This document shows, piece after piece, positions 42,038-50,420 of a DNA stretch of 52,332 bases; within the stretch, counting starts at the first letter, position 1; every line of letters starts with the position of its first letter. Source of the stretch: a bacterium (Candidatus Blackallbacteria) CG13_big_fil_rev_8_21_14_2_50_49_14 (lineage in GTDB: Bacteria > Cyanobacteriota > Sericytochromatia > UBA7694); contig PFGG01000016.1 in assembly GCA_002783405.1 (NCBI GenBank), positions 1-52,332 of the forward strand, written 5' to 3'. The notes under the pieces are model-generated. The model was not told the DNA's origin and searched no databases. It worked only from the letters and a program-made list of their open reading frames with translations. The position numbers and the translations under genes were made by a program.

Positions 42038-42946
42038 ATGATGCTAAACAACCTTCAAGATCTTAAAGCCGCTCAAAACCGTTTGGTTCAACGGGATGAC
42101 CAACGTCAAACGGCAGCACGCAATCAATTCGAACAAGCCCGCGCCCTCTTGCAGGAATACAACCGCAGTCTTGAAAAACAGATTCTGCGTGAAGTGATGC
42201 TGATGTTGATTGGCTGTATTCGTCTCTCGCGTAGTTTTCCAGACCCCTATCTCCTGCTCGCCTATATCTACCTCTCCTTGCGCCTGCCCCATCTCTCACT
42301 GAAATATTTAAAAGTCGCAGAACATCTGCAAAAAGAACATCCCCAAATCGCTAAACTCAAACAGGCACTTCAAACGAATTTTCAGGCCCCCCTGGTGCGT
42401 AAAAACCAGCCGGGATTTCAAATTCAGAATCTGGGGGAGCAGGATTTTGATGCCCTCTACGAAGAAGTATTGGATCAGGTCAAAACAGAAATGCGTTCTG
42501 CCATGGAATTTCCGCTCCCGATGGGGCCCACCTGCGACCGAAGCCTGCTGGCCCAACTTCACCGATCGGGCAACGCCCTTTCAGAAAACCTGGTTCTGCT
42601 TCAATCTCAAATTGAAGTTCTGGATCAGGAAATCGACTGTACTGAGTTGCGCCGTCGCATTCAACCGCTTGAGAGCAGAGTGCGTCTGATCGCACAAGTC
42701 TGCGAACAATCCGAGCAGTTTATCAGCTTGGAAGACATGATGCGACAAAGTATTCAGCATATTGAAATGGATTTAGAAAAAACAAATGATCAACATCTGG
42801 AAATCTGGTTGGATCAATGCGATGGTTTTGCCGACCAATTGGATCATTTCAGCCAAAAGGGCTGGGAAATTGCCCCCTTGGAGTTGACCTATCAAAATCT
42901 GCTTGAATTGTTAACCGCGCTTCAGGAAAAACTCGACAGCGTTTAA
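42038..42946 (+). CDS. TPR-family helical protein, paralog of the 27911 gene
   Basis: A 302-residue helical protein with two ATG codons in a row at its start and no clear Shine-Dalgarno site. The first half has TPR-like helices (YLLLAYIYLSLRLPHLSLKY, then LKVAEHLQKEHP). The second half is amphipathic helix ending in HLEIWLDQCDGFADQLD, closely matching the end of the 27911 product. It has no signal peptide. It is divergent from the acidic-linker gene, just as its paralog is divergent from the kinase gene. A scaffold or chaperone role is inferred, not shown. Confidence 0.78.
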   Translation: MMLNNLQDLKAAQNRLVQRDDQRQTAARNQFEQARALLQEYNRSLEKQILREVMLMLIGCIRLSRSFPDPYLLLAYIYLSLRLPHLSLKYLKVAEHLQKEHPQIAKLKQALQTNFQAPLVRKNQPGFQIQNLGEQDFDALYEEVLDQVKTEMRSAMEFPLPMGPTCDRSLLAQLHRSGNALSENLVLLQSQIEVLDQEIDCTELRRRIQPLESRVRLIAQVCEQSEQFISLEDMMRQSIQHIEMDLEKTNDQHLEIWLDQCDGFADQLDHFSQKGWEIAPLELTYQNLLELLTALQEKLDSV

Positions 42947-42976
42947 GGCCAGGAAATTTTGCAGCGCAAAGCACTG

Positions 42977-42982
42977 TATAAT
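42977..42982 (+). promoter_or_regulatory. -10 element of the AsmA-like gene
   Basis: A perfect TATAAT, 35 bases ahead of the ATG at 43018. No good -35 is seen. It allows the next gene to be expressed apart from the TPR gene. Confidence 0.45.
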
Positions 42983-43017
42983 GACTTACGCTTCAGATTG
43001 AAAACGATGGATTAAAC

Positions 43018-44022
43018 ATGCTTCCAGATCTCTATACGATGGTGATGACCCCTGTCCTCAGGGCTTTTTTGTCTTGGCTGGGTTCAAGCACAGGGGTTTG
43101 GATTCGTTTTGAAAAAATCAAAGGTGAATTCTTCAATTACCGCGTCTGCCTGGAAGAAGTCGATCTCAAGATTTCAAATATTCTACACATCGCAGCACAA
43201 AAATGCACGCTTGAATTTTCAATCTTAGATTTTTCTTTCAACCAAGTGGTCGTGTCCAATCTCCTTTTGGAAGGGGCCCGAATAGAATATACCCATGTTT
43301 CGAATCAGGACCTCCTCCCCCGTTCACTGCCCCCTTTTTTGATTCATCAGCTCACCCTCAAACAGAGTGAAGTGATCTTTAAAGAATCGGATCCCAACAA
43401 ACCCCTGGCCTTCAAACTTGCGCTTGATGATTACCATTGCGATTCCCTGCACAGCAAATGGCTGCTTTTCAATGCCATATTTAATTCACGTCTTGCGGGT
43501 CAATTGGATGGCACCCCAATCACCCTGAAATATTCCGAAGCGGGTGATAAACGCATTTCACATTGGGCCCTGCGTGGCTTGCCGATCAAGAAACTGACAC
43601 CTTTTGTAGATGGCAAATTGGATTTATTGCAGGACAGCAGCATGGATCTGCTGGTGACCAACGAATGGCTCCCTGATCAGGATGAAATCGGTATGAATGT
43701 TCAGGTTTGGGTCCACGATCTTGTCAATTTTAAACAACCCAAATTTTTGCCTGCCCCCACCAAAGCATTGGCCGATGCCATGGGTATTTTAATCAACCGC
43801 CAGGTCAAAACCATTCCCCTGGCCTTTCAGTTCAGCGTACGCAAGGACGATTTTATGGAAATTTCCCGGATTGATGCCTCCGGCATGGTGATTGCCTTTG
43901 CAGAAGCCCTGAGCAAAGCCATTCTCGATAAAAGCTTACAAAACTTTGACCAAATTCTGGATATGGGCTTTCTGGGTTTGGACACCCTCTTGGATATCAA
44001 AAATATTTTTGATAAATATTAG
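43018..44022 (+). CDS. AsmA/TamB-like membrane-anchored hypothetical protein
   Basis: A 334-residue protein with a hydrophobic N-terminal stretch (MLPDLYTMVMTPVLRAFLSW), then many short beta-strands, as in AsmA/DUF748-like proteins. The IRFEKIKGEFFNYRVCLEEV opening, IAAQKCTLEFSILDFSF and a repeated strand pattern fit that fold. AsmA-type proteins are periplasmic and are thought to move lipids between membranes. The match is by pattern only and this protein is short for the family. The C-terminal 80 residues are helical (FAEALSKAILDKSLQNFDQI). Confidence 0.6.
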   Translation: MLPDLYTMVMTPVLRAFLSWLGSSTGVWIRFEKIKGEFFNYRVCLEEVDLKISNILHIAAQKCTLEFSILDFSFNQVVVSNLLLEGARIEYTHVSNQDLLPRSLPPFLIHQLTLKQSEVIFKESDPNKPLAFKLALDDYHCDSLHSKWLLFNAIFNSRLAGQLDGTPITLKYSEAGDKRISHWALRGLPIKKLTPFVDGKLDLLQDSSMDLLVTNEWLPDQDEIGMNVQVWVHDLVNFKQPKFLPAPTKALADAMGILINRQVKTIPLAFQFSVRKDDFMEISRIDASGMVIAFAEALSKAILDKSLQNFDQILDMGFLGLDTLLDIKNIFDKY

Positions 44023-44325
44023 CCCCAATCCAAGATTTTAGCATTTAGAAACAGGCGCGCTCAGGCCAAAAGTCGGCCTCCCCATTTTCGAATAGAAGCT
44101 CAAATTACCTGAAGATCTCAGTAAACTACGGCAAAAAAGGAATTTGATGCGATTATACTCACTTTCTCAAGCGGTGCCGTATAGAAGGCAGGGCCTGCCA
44201 ATGCCCGCTTGGATCACGCTCAAACCAAGCTCACAAATAATAAGCTCGGCTCAAGCAAATGACAAATCGAACGAAAACCTCTAAAATAGAGCCTGTAAAA
44301 TCTCAATTTTGTGAGAAAAGAGTAG
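44023..44325. other. 303-base intergenic region upstream of the SWIM-MoxR-VWA operon
   Basis: No gene or tRNA is visible. It contains a small AGGCC/GGCCT stem (44063-44079) that might end the AsmA-like transcript. Near the operon is an inverted repeat CTCTA-AAA-TAGAG (44279-44291), a TAAAAT -10-like hexamer (44296-44301), and a TCTCA/TGAGA hairpin (44301-44316) about ten bases before the ATG at 44326. The last two suggest a promoter with leader structure near the start codon, which could control the whole operon. The middle of the region (about 44100-44260) shows nothing I can name. Confidence 0.45.
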
Positions 44326-45672
44326 ATGACGCTTATTGACTGGAATGAAGACAGGGTTCTGGCCTTGGCACCAGACGCGGCTTCAGTATCTGCAGGAAAA
44401 AAACTGACGCAACCCATGCGTTGGCCTTTGTTGGGCCAAAATGAAGACCAATTGTGGGGAGAATGTCAGGGCAGTGGCTCAAAGCCTTACCGCGTAATGG
44501 TAGATATGGGGGGGCCTGCGTATAAATGTTCATGCCCCAGCCGCAAATTTCCCTGCAAACACAGTCTGGCATTGATCCTCTTGGCACTGCAAACACCCTC
44601 TGTAATCACTGAACAGGACGTGCCCGACTGGATGCAGGACTGGCTCAACCAGAGAAGCAGTCGCAATGAAGCCCAGGCCCGAAAAAAAGACGAGCCACCC
44701 AGCGAAAAATCTTTGCAAAAGCGCGAGAAAACAGCCCTTCAACGCAGACAACGTGCAGAAGAAGGCTTGAACTTTCTCGAAACCTGGCTTCTGGATCAAT
44801 TGCGAAGGGGCTTGGCCAGTCTGCGCCATGAACCCTATCGTTATTTTGATCAAATCGCAGCTCGGCTGGTGGATGCACAAATGCCAGGGCTGGCGCGCCG
44901 TGTCGCCAAACTGGCAGAGTTTCCTGCCAGCTCACCGGATTGGGGCGAGAATTTACTCACTGAAATGGGCTTGCTTTTTCTTCTGATTCGGGGAATGCGT
45001 CAAGAAAACCTGCCCCCTGCATTGCAGGCTGAACTGGAAACCCAAATCGGGTGGATGCAGAACCAGGAAGAATTACAAAGCCTGCCTGGAAGACACGATC
45101 ATTGGCAGGTGGGGGGAGTCAGTTATTTTCAAGAGGGGGCCATGAAAGCGCGTCGACTTTGGCTTTTCGGCGAAAACACCGGCCAGTCAGGCTATCTGCT
45201 GGATTTTGCGCATGGCACCCAACCCTTTAAAACAGCCTATTTCCCTACTCAGACTTTGATAGGAGAAACAGTGCCCTTTCCAGGCCTCCCCCCCCATCGC
45301 CTTTTAGTTAAAGCTGGAGCAGAAGTCAAAATGCAGTCTGCACTGCCCAAAGTAAATTTTCAGAGTTTAAAAGAACTCCAAATCGCCCGCCAATTACAAT
45401 TTCAAGCACAGCCCTGGAAACCCCTTGGCGCTGGTTGGCTGGCTTCAGCACGCCTGCGTCCCGACGGCGAGGACTGGCTCTTGGAAGATTCACAGGGACA
45501 TTTTCTGCCTCTAGCAAAGGCCTTTCGCGGAGGCTGGGAGGCCTTGGCCCTGGGGGGAGGAGCGTTTTTTCCCTGCTGCGTAGAGTGGGAAGGTCAGGAG
45601 CTTCGTCCCCTGATGTACTCAACACCCGATGAAAGCGCGAGTTTTCCCTTTGAAAGGACACGCACCTCATGA
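44326..45672 (+). CDS. SWIM zinc-finger protein, first gene of the MoxR/VWA operon
   Basis: A 448-residue protein with a SWIM zinc finger: Cys68-x-Cys70, then Cys77-x-His79 (YKCSCPSRKFPCKHS). SWIM fingers bind DNA or protein partners. A charged coiled-coil-like helix follows (RNEAQARKKDEPPSEKSLQK), and the remaining 300 residues are mixed alpha/beta of unknown family. There is no signal peptide. The stop overlaps the next start by four bases. In other bacteria I recall SWIM proteins beside DUF5691, MoxR, DUF5682 and VWA genes, so this is probably a conserved module. A regulatory or DNA-recognition role for the finger is inference. Confidence 0.9.
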   Translation: MTLIDWNEDRVLALAPDAASVSAGKKLTQPMRWPLLGQNEDQLWGECQGSGSKPYRVMVDMGGPAYKCSCPSRKFPCKHSLALILLALQTPSVITEQDVPDWMQDWLNQRSSRNEAQARKKDEPPSEKSLQKREKTALQRRQRAEEGLNFLETWLLDQLRRGLASLRHEPYRYFDQIAARLVDAQMPGLARRVAKLAEFPASSPDWGENLLTEMGLLFLLIRGMRQENLPPALQAELETQIGWMQNQEELQSLPGRHDHWQVGGVSYFQEGAMKARRLWLFGENTGQSGYLLDFAHGTQPFKTAYFPTQTLIGETVPFPGLPPHRLLVKAGAEVKMQSALPKVNFQSLKELQIARQLQFQAQPWKPLGAGWLASARLRPDGEDWLLEDSQGHFLPLAKAFRGGWEALALGGGAFFPCCVEWEGQELRPLMYSTPDESASFPFERTRTS

Positions 45673-47174
45673 GTGTTTGGGAAAAAGGCCTCAAACAGGC
45701 CTTGCTGGGAACAACAAAGACTGAGCCCCTGGAAGTGCCACATGGGAAGCTCGGCGAATTTCTCGAAACGTTTCAGGGCAAGAATGAAGAAAAACTGCTG
45801 CTAGGGATGAGCTTGGCCGGACTGGCCACACGCAACCAAATTCAGATTGAAACGGGTTTGCCTGCTTTAGAAATTGCGCCTGAGGATCCACGCCCGCTCT
45901 GCACAAAAAAACAAATTGAAGCATTTTCAAGAATTCACAATGATCCCTGGTTGCGCCCCCTGCTTCCCCTTTGGCTGAAACAAATCTCGGTTTCAGGTCT
46001 GCGTTTACCAACTAAAACATTGATTGAAGTTCTCAACCTGGGCATGCAAAACCCAGACCTGCGTCAGCAAATTTATTCGGTAATCAGCTCCAAAGGATTT
46101 TGGCTGGCCGCTCAAAATCCGGCCTGGAAATATGTCTGGAATCCTGCTCTGGCAGCCACAGAAATTTGGCCTGAAGCCAGTTCAAGACAGCGCATCGAAG
46201 TTCTGAAGTTTCATGAAGCGCCTCTTTGTAAAGAGCGCTTTGCGCTGCTGAAAAAGTCCTGGCCAACAGAAAAAAGCAGCGATCGCGCAGCACAGCTCGA
46301 GGCACTTCATCTCTTCCCAAATCAGGCATTAGAAAGCTGGCTGGAAACAGCCCTCGATGATCGCAGCCTGGAAGTTCGTCGCAGCGCACAAAAGCGTTTA
46401 GCCCAATGCAAGGGCTCTGCCTATCGCCACCGCATGACAGAACGCGCAAAAGCCTTTATCAGCTTGAAAAAAGCTGATGAAATCAGCATCCAACTTCCTC
46501 GGGCAGAAGATTTGAGACAGGACTGGGAACGTGATGGCTTAATACTACCCGAAAAAGTAACTCCCCATGCCCGCGCCCAAATTTTAGCAGATTTGCTCTC
46601 TGTCTGTCCCCCACAGACCTGGAGCCAAAACTGGCAGATAGAACTGCATGAAGTCTACTCTCTGTTTGCTCAAGCTGCCTGGCAGGATCTCACCCTGCCT
46701 GCCTTTTGGAAAGGCCTGCTGGCCAGCCAGGATCAGGCGGCGATAGAAGCGCTGCTTTTTCCAATCGAAAGGGCAGAGACCTTCTTAGAAACAGCCCCGC
46801 TTGCCGAATTGCTCAGTAGTTTGCCAATTGCGCGTCGTGAGTTCTGGCTCGAGTTGGCATTCAAAGATTTGCAAGGAACTTTGCGCAAACGGCTCAGACA
46901 GGAAGCCCTCTGGTCTTTCGAATGGGGAGCCCACCTAAGCGAGATGATCTTGGAATCGCTTTTGCAAGTTTTTCTTGAAAGTGGCCCCCTGCAAGAAAAT
47001 TTAACAAGTCAACTGGCCCCCCTGCTTTTGCGCTGGGGACATTTCCCCAGTTTACAGGCCTTCTGGCCCAAATTCTCCCCACTCCAACTCTCGCTTCAAG
47101 AGCGGGAAGGGGCAATCTATCTGCGCGGTTTTCTCAATCTACTCAAATTCCGTATTGAAACGCTGGAGGCCTAA
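45669..47174 (+). CDS. DUF5691 family protein
   Basis: A 501-residue protein that matches DUF5691 by pattern: WEKGLKQALLGTTKTEPL at the start, a KLLLGMSLAGLATRNQIQIE helix and KGFWLAAQNPAWKYVW in the middle. It is almost wholly helical, and may form HEAT-like repeats (ALDDRSLEVRRSAQKRLAQ). I see no catalytic residues. The ATG overlaps the SWIM stop by four bases. It may act as a scaffold for the MoxR ATPase that follows. That is inference; no member is characterised to my knowledge. Confidence 0.85.
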   Translation: MSVWEKGLKQALLGTTKTEPLEVPHGKLGEFLETFQGKNEEKLLLGMSLAGLATRNQIQIETGLPALEIAPEDPRPLCTKKQIEAFSRIHNDPWLRPLLPLWLKQISVSGLRLPTKTLIEVLNLGMQNPDLRQQIYSVISSKGFWLAAQNPAWKYVWNPALAATEIWPEASSRQRIEVLKFHEAPLCKERFALLKKSWPTEKSSDRAAQLEALHLFPNQALESWLETALDDRSLEVRRSAQKRLAQCKGSAYRHRMTERAKAFISLKKADEISIQLPRAEDLRQDWERDGLILPEKVTPHARAQILADLLSVCPPQTWSQNWQIELHEVYSLFAQAAWQDLTLPAFWKGLLASQDQAAIEALLFPIERAETFLETAPLAELLSSLPIARREFWLELAFKDLQGTLRKRLRQEALWSFEWGAHLSEMILESLLQVFLESGPLQENLTSQLAPLLLRWGHFPSLQAFWPKFSPLQLSLQEREGAIYLRGFLNLLKFRIETLEA

Positions 47175-47178
47175 ACCC

Positions 47179-48258
47179 ATGACCCTACTTCTCAGACAAC
47201 ACGCCGAACAAGAATACGCCCACGAACTCGAGGCCCTGAAGACTCTGGACACAGGGAAACGCCCCCCGGGTTGGCTACTTTCTCCCGCCTCCGTTTTAAC
47301 CTATCTGCAAGGGGGAAAACTCTCAGATGGCACAGAAATTCAAGCCAAATATATTGGCCCCAGACGCCTGCTTGAAGTGGCGATTGCCACCCTGGTGACG
47401 GATCGCGCTCTGCTTTTAATCGGAGTTCCCGGCACCGGAAAGACCTGGCTTTCAGAGCACCTCAGTGCGGCAATCTGTGGTCATTCAGGTCTGGTGGTAC
47501 AGGGAACCTCAGGTACGGGAGAAGAAGCCATTCGCTATGGTTGGAACTATGCCCGTCTGCTGGCAGAAGGCCCCAGTGCCGAGGCCCTGGTTCCCAGCCC
47601 CTTGATGCGCGCCATGCGTGAAGGCAGAATTGCGCGGGTCGAAGAACTGACCCGCATCCCTTCAGATGTTCAGGATGCGCTGATCACCCAACTTTCAGAA
47701 AAAACCTTGCCGATTCCTGAACTCGACAGCGAAGTACAGGCGCTCAAAGGTTTTAATGTGATCGCCACTGCCAACGATCGCGATCGGGGAGTAAATGAGC
47801 TTTCCAGTGCCTTGAGACGTCGCTTCAATACGGTGATTTTGCCTGTACCTGAAAATCTTGAGGCAGAAGTGCAAATTGTTCAGACCCGTGTTGAAAAATT
47901 GGGACGCAGTCTTGAAATTCCTGCTGAGAAGCCTGCTCTCGAAGAAATTAGAAAAGTGGTCACTATTTTCAGAGAACTGCGCCAAGGACTGACCGAAGAC
48001 CGCAAAACCCAGCTCAAATCCCCCTCTGGCACCCTCAGTACTGCTGAAGCCATTTCTGTACTCAATCAGGGGCTTTCTATGGCCGCCTATTTCGGCAATG
48101 GCCGTTTGCATGCCGAAGATCTTGCCGCCAGTCTGCTCGGAGCGGTCCTCAAAGACCCTATTCAAGACAGCATTGCCTGGAAAGAATACCTTGAAACGGT
48201 GGTGAAAGAACGCGAAAACTGGAAAGACCTCTATTCAGCGCTTCGGGAAATCAGCTGA
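47179..48258 (+). CDS. MoxR-type AAA+ ATPase with Glu-for-Asp Walker B
   Basis: About 359 residues from the ATG at 47179, four bases after the previous stop, with GGAGG nine bases ahead. The frame is open from 47155. It has Walker A GVPGTGKT (82-89), sensor 1 Asn199 (NVIATAND) and Arg finger region ALRRRF (211-216). The Walker B is RVEELTR (Glu155-Glu156), so the metal-coordinating Asp is replaced by Glu. MoxR ATPases usually work with a VWA protein to remodel or activate a partner, and one is encoded two genes on. The Walker B change may slow hydrolysis. I recall the same EELTR form in this operon's relatives. Confidence 0.95.
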   Translation: MTLLLRQHAEQEYAHELEALKTLDTGKRPPGWLLSPASVLTYLQGGKLSDGTEIQAKYIGPRRLLEVAIATLVTDRALLLIGVPGTGKTWLSEHLSAAICGHSGLVVQGTSGTGEEAIRYGWNYARLLAEGPSAEALVPSPLMRAMREGRIARVEELTRIPSDVQDALITQLSEKTLPIPELDSEVQALKGFNVIATANDRDRGVNELSSALRRRFNTVILPVPENLEAEVQIVQTRVEKLGRSLEIPAEKPALEEIRKVVTIFRELRQGLTEDRKTQLKSPSGTLSTAEAISVLNQGLSMAAYFGNGRLHAEDLAASLLGAVLKDPIQDSIAWKEYLETVVKERENWKDLYSALREIS

Positions 48259-50420
48259 TGAGCGTACATTGTTTCGGGATTCGCCACCATGGCCCAGGAT
48301 CTGCACGCAGCCTGCGAAAGGCCCTGGCTCACCTGCAACCCGATTTGCTTTTAATTGAAGGCCCTCCTGAAGCAGATGGTCTGATAGATTTGACGGCTCG
48401 CGGCATGGTGCCTCCTGTGGCCCTTTTACTCTATGATCCAGCTCATCCCGCTCAAGCTGTCTATTATCCTTTTGCGCGCTTTTCGCCAGAATGGCAGGCA
48501 CTGCAATATGCGCATGAACAGCAAATACCTGCCCGATTCTGTGATTTGCCTCAGGCCCACTATTGGCAGGAAGGCCCCCCATTTTCGCAGGGGATGGATC
48601 CCATTTCACTGATCGCCCAAGCGGCAGGTTATCCCGATGGGGAAAGCTGGTGGGAAGAAACGGTCGAGCAACGTCAAGAACCCGGAGAAATTTTTGAAGC
48701 CCTGGCAGAATTAATCCAAGCCTTGCGCGCCGAAATACCAGATCAGGAAAACCCCCTCGAAGCCCGTCGTGAAGCCCAGATGCGTCAGAGCATTCGCAAA
48801 GCAGAAAAAGAGGGTTTCACGCGAATAGCAGTGGTTTGTGGGGCCTGGCATGTACCTGCGCTGCTTCAGCGAGGCCCGGCAAAATCCGACCAGGCCTTGC
48901 TCAAGGGCTTACCCAAGCACAAGCTGATGGCCACCTGGATACCTTGGACCCACAGCCGACTCTGTTGGCAATCGGGCTATGGCGCAGGAATTGAATCACC
49001 GGGTTGGTATGATCATCTCTGGTCTGAACCCGATCAGTGGACCATTCGCTGGTTGGTCAAGGTTGCCCAAGTCTTGCGTCGCAAAGGACAGGACGTCTCA
49101 AGCGCCCATTTGATTGAAGCCACCCGCCTGGCAGAAACCCTGGCCAGCCTGAGAGACAAACCCCTGCCAGGGCTTGAAGAATTGAATGAAGCCATTCAAG
49201 CGGTGATGACCCAAGGGAGAGAGACCCCGCTGCTCTTGATCCACAATGAATTGGTGGTCGATCAGCGCTTGGGTCAAGTGCCTCCAGAAACGCCCATGCT
49301 GCCCCTTGAGCAGGATTTACTGCAGATGCAAAAAAAACTACGTCTCAAACCTGAAGCGGAGCAGCGTCTGCTCGAATTGGATCTGCGCAAACCCCAAGAT
49401 CAGGAGAAAAGTCGCCTGTTATATGCCTTGAATCTACTCAATCTGCCTTGGGGCCATAAACACAGTGTCCAGCAGAAAGGCAGTACTTTTCATGAAAACT
49501 GGACTTTGCAATGGCAACCGGAATTCCAACTTGCTCTGATTGAAGCAGCCCCGTGGGGCAATACGGTCTTTGTCGCTGCAGAAGCCTTCACAATCGCAGA
49601 GGCCAGTAAAGCGCAAACCTTGCCAGAACTCACACTTAGATTGGCCGATACGCTCTTGGCAGAATTGCCTAGCGCACTTTCTGCCCTGCTAAGTGCCATT
49701 CAGGCCCAAACCACAGCCTGCACAGATCTCAACCCCCTGCTCTCAGCTTTTCCTGAACTGGCGAAAACCTTGCGTTATGGCAATGTGCGTCAAACAGATT
49801 GGGGCTTGCTCTTTCCTTTGGTGGAGGGAATTTTAATCAAAATCTGTGCGGGTCTGCCGGCCTTTGCACAGGGGCAAGCAGAAGAAAGCCAACGCGAAAT
49901 GATCAATCAGATCAGCGCAGTCGATCGGGCCCTTCAAGGTTTAGAACCTTCAGACTGGCAAAATCTCTGGAGAGAGAGCCTTGAAAAACTAAGTTCTCAA
50001 CCCGAACTTCTGGGGGGGTATGTACACAAGCTTTGTTTTGAGAGTGGGCATTTCAGCCTTGAACGTCTTGAAGAAAGTCTTTCACAAACCCTCTCTCTGG
50101 GTAAGGATCCTGCCCAAGCCAGTCTTTGGCTGGAAGGATTTCTACAGGGTTCAGGATTGCTCTTGCTGCATCACCCCAGCCTGCTTCAGACTTTGGATGG
50201 TTGGATTTTGACGCTTCAAGAAGCACAATTTATTCAGTTCTTACCTCTGCTGCGACGCAGCTTTAGCCAGTTTCAGCGTTCAGAAAGAGAACAGCTTGCT
50301 CGGCAGATAAAAAGTCAAACAGGCGGCCTTCCGATTCAGAACAAACAGTATGAGCCCAGCGAGATAGAGGCCTTTTTTCCAATCTACCGCCAATTGCTGG
50401 GCATGGAGATTCCGGTATGA
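48258..50420 (+). CDS. DUF5682 family protein with TraB/ChaN/EreA-like motif set
   Basis: A 720-residue protein of DUF5682. The N-terminal 200 residues carry a motif set like TraB/ChaN/EreA-type hydrolases: HCFGIRHHGPGSARSL (His10, His11), LLIEGPPEAD (Glu34), FCDLP, then REAQMRQSIR (Glu172) and VVCGAWHVPALL (His198). In that fold the two His/Glu sets sit in one active site, so a metal-dependent hydrolase is plausible. That comparison is mine and needs structural proof. The remaining 500 residues are helical with no known motif. Its ATG shares one base with the MoxR stop. No signal peptide; cytoplasmic. Confidence 0.85.
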   Translation: MSVHCFGIRHHGPGSARSLRKALAHLQPDLLLIEGPPEADGLIDLTARGMVPPVALLLYDPAHPAQAVYYPFARFSPEWQALQYAHEQQIPARFCDLPQAHYWQEGPPFSQGMDPISLIAQAAGYPDGESWWEETVEQRQEPGEIFEALAELIQALRAEIPDQENPLEARREAQMRQSIRKAEKEGFTRIAVVCGAWHVPALLQRGPAKSDQALLKGLPKHKLMATWIPWTHSRLCWQSGYGAGIESPGWYDHLWSEPDQWTIRWLVKVAQVLRRKGQDVSSAHLIEATRLAETLASLRDKPLPGLEELNEAIQAVMTQGRETPLLLIHNELVVDQRLGQVPPETPMLPLEQDLLQMQKKLRLKPEAEQRLLELDLRKPQDQEKSRLLYALNLLNLPWGHKHSVQQKGSTFHENWTLQWQPEFQLALIEAAPWGNTVFVAAEAFTIAEASKAQTLPELTLRLADTLLAELPSALSALLSAIQAQTTACTDLNPLLSAFPELAKTLRYGNVRQTDWGLLFPLVEGILIKICAGLPAFAQGQAEESQREMINQISAVDRALQGLEPSDWQNLWRESLEKLSSQPELLGGYVHKLCFESGHFSLERLEESLSQTLSLGKDPAQASLWLEGFLQGSGLLLLHHPSLLQTLDGWILTLQEAQFIQFLPLLRRSFSQFQRSEREQLARQIKSQTGGLPIQNKQYEPSEIEAFFPIYRQLLGMEIPV

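Noticed and set aside
44063-44079. Strong terminator after the AsmA-like gene
   Set aside because: The stem is only five base pairs and no T-run follows, so I kept it as a weak possibility within the intergenic entry.
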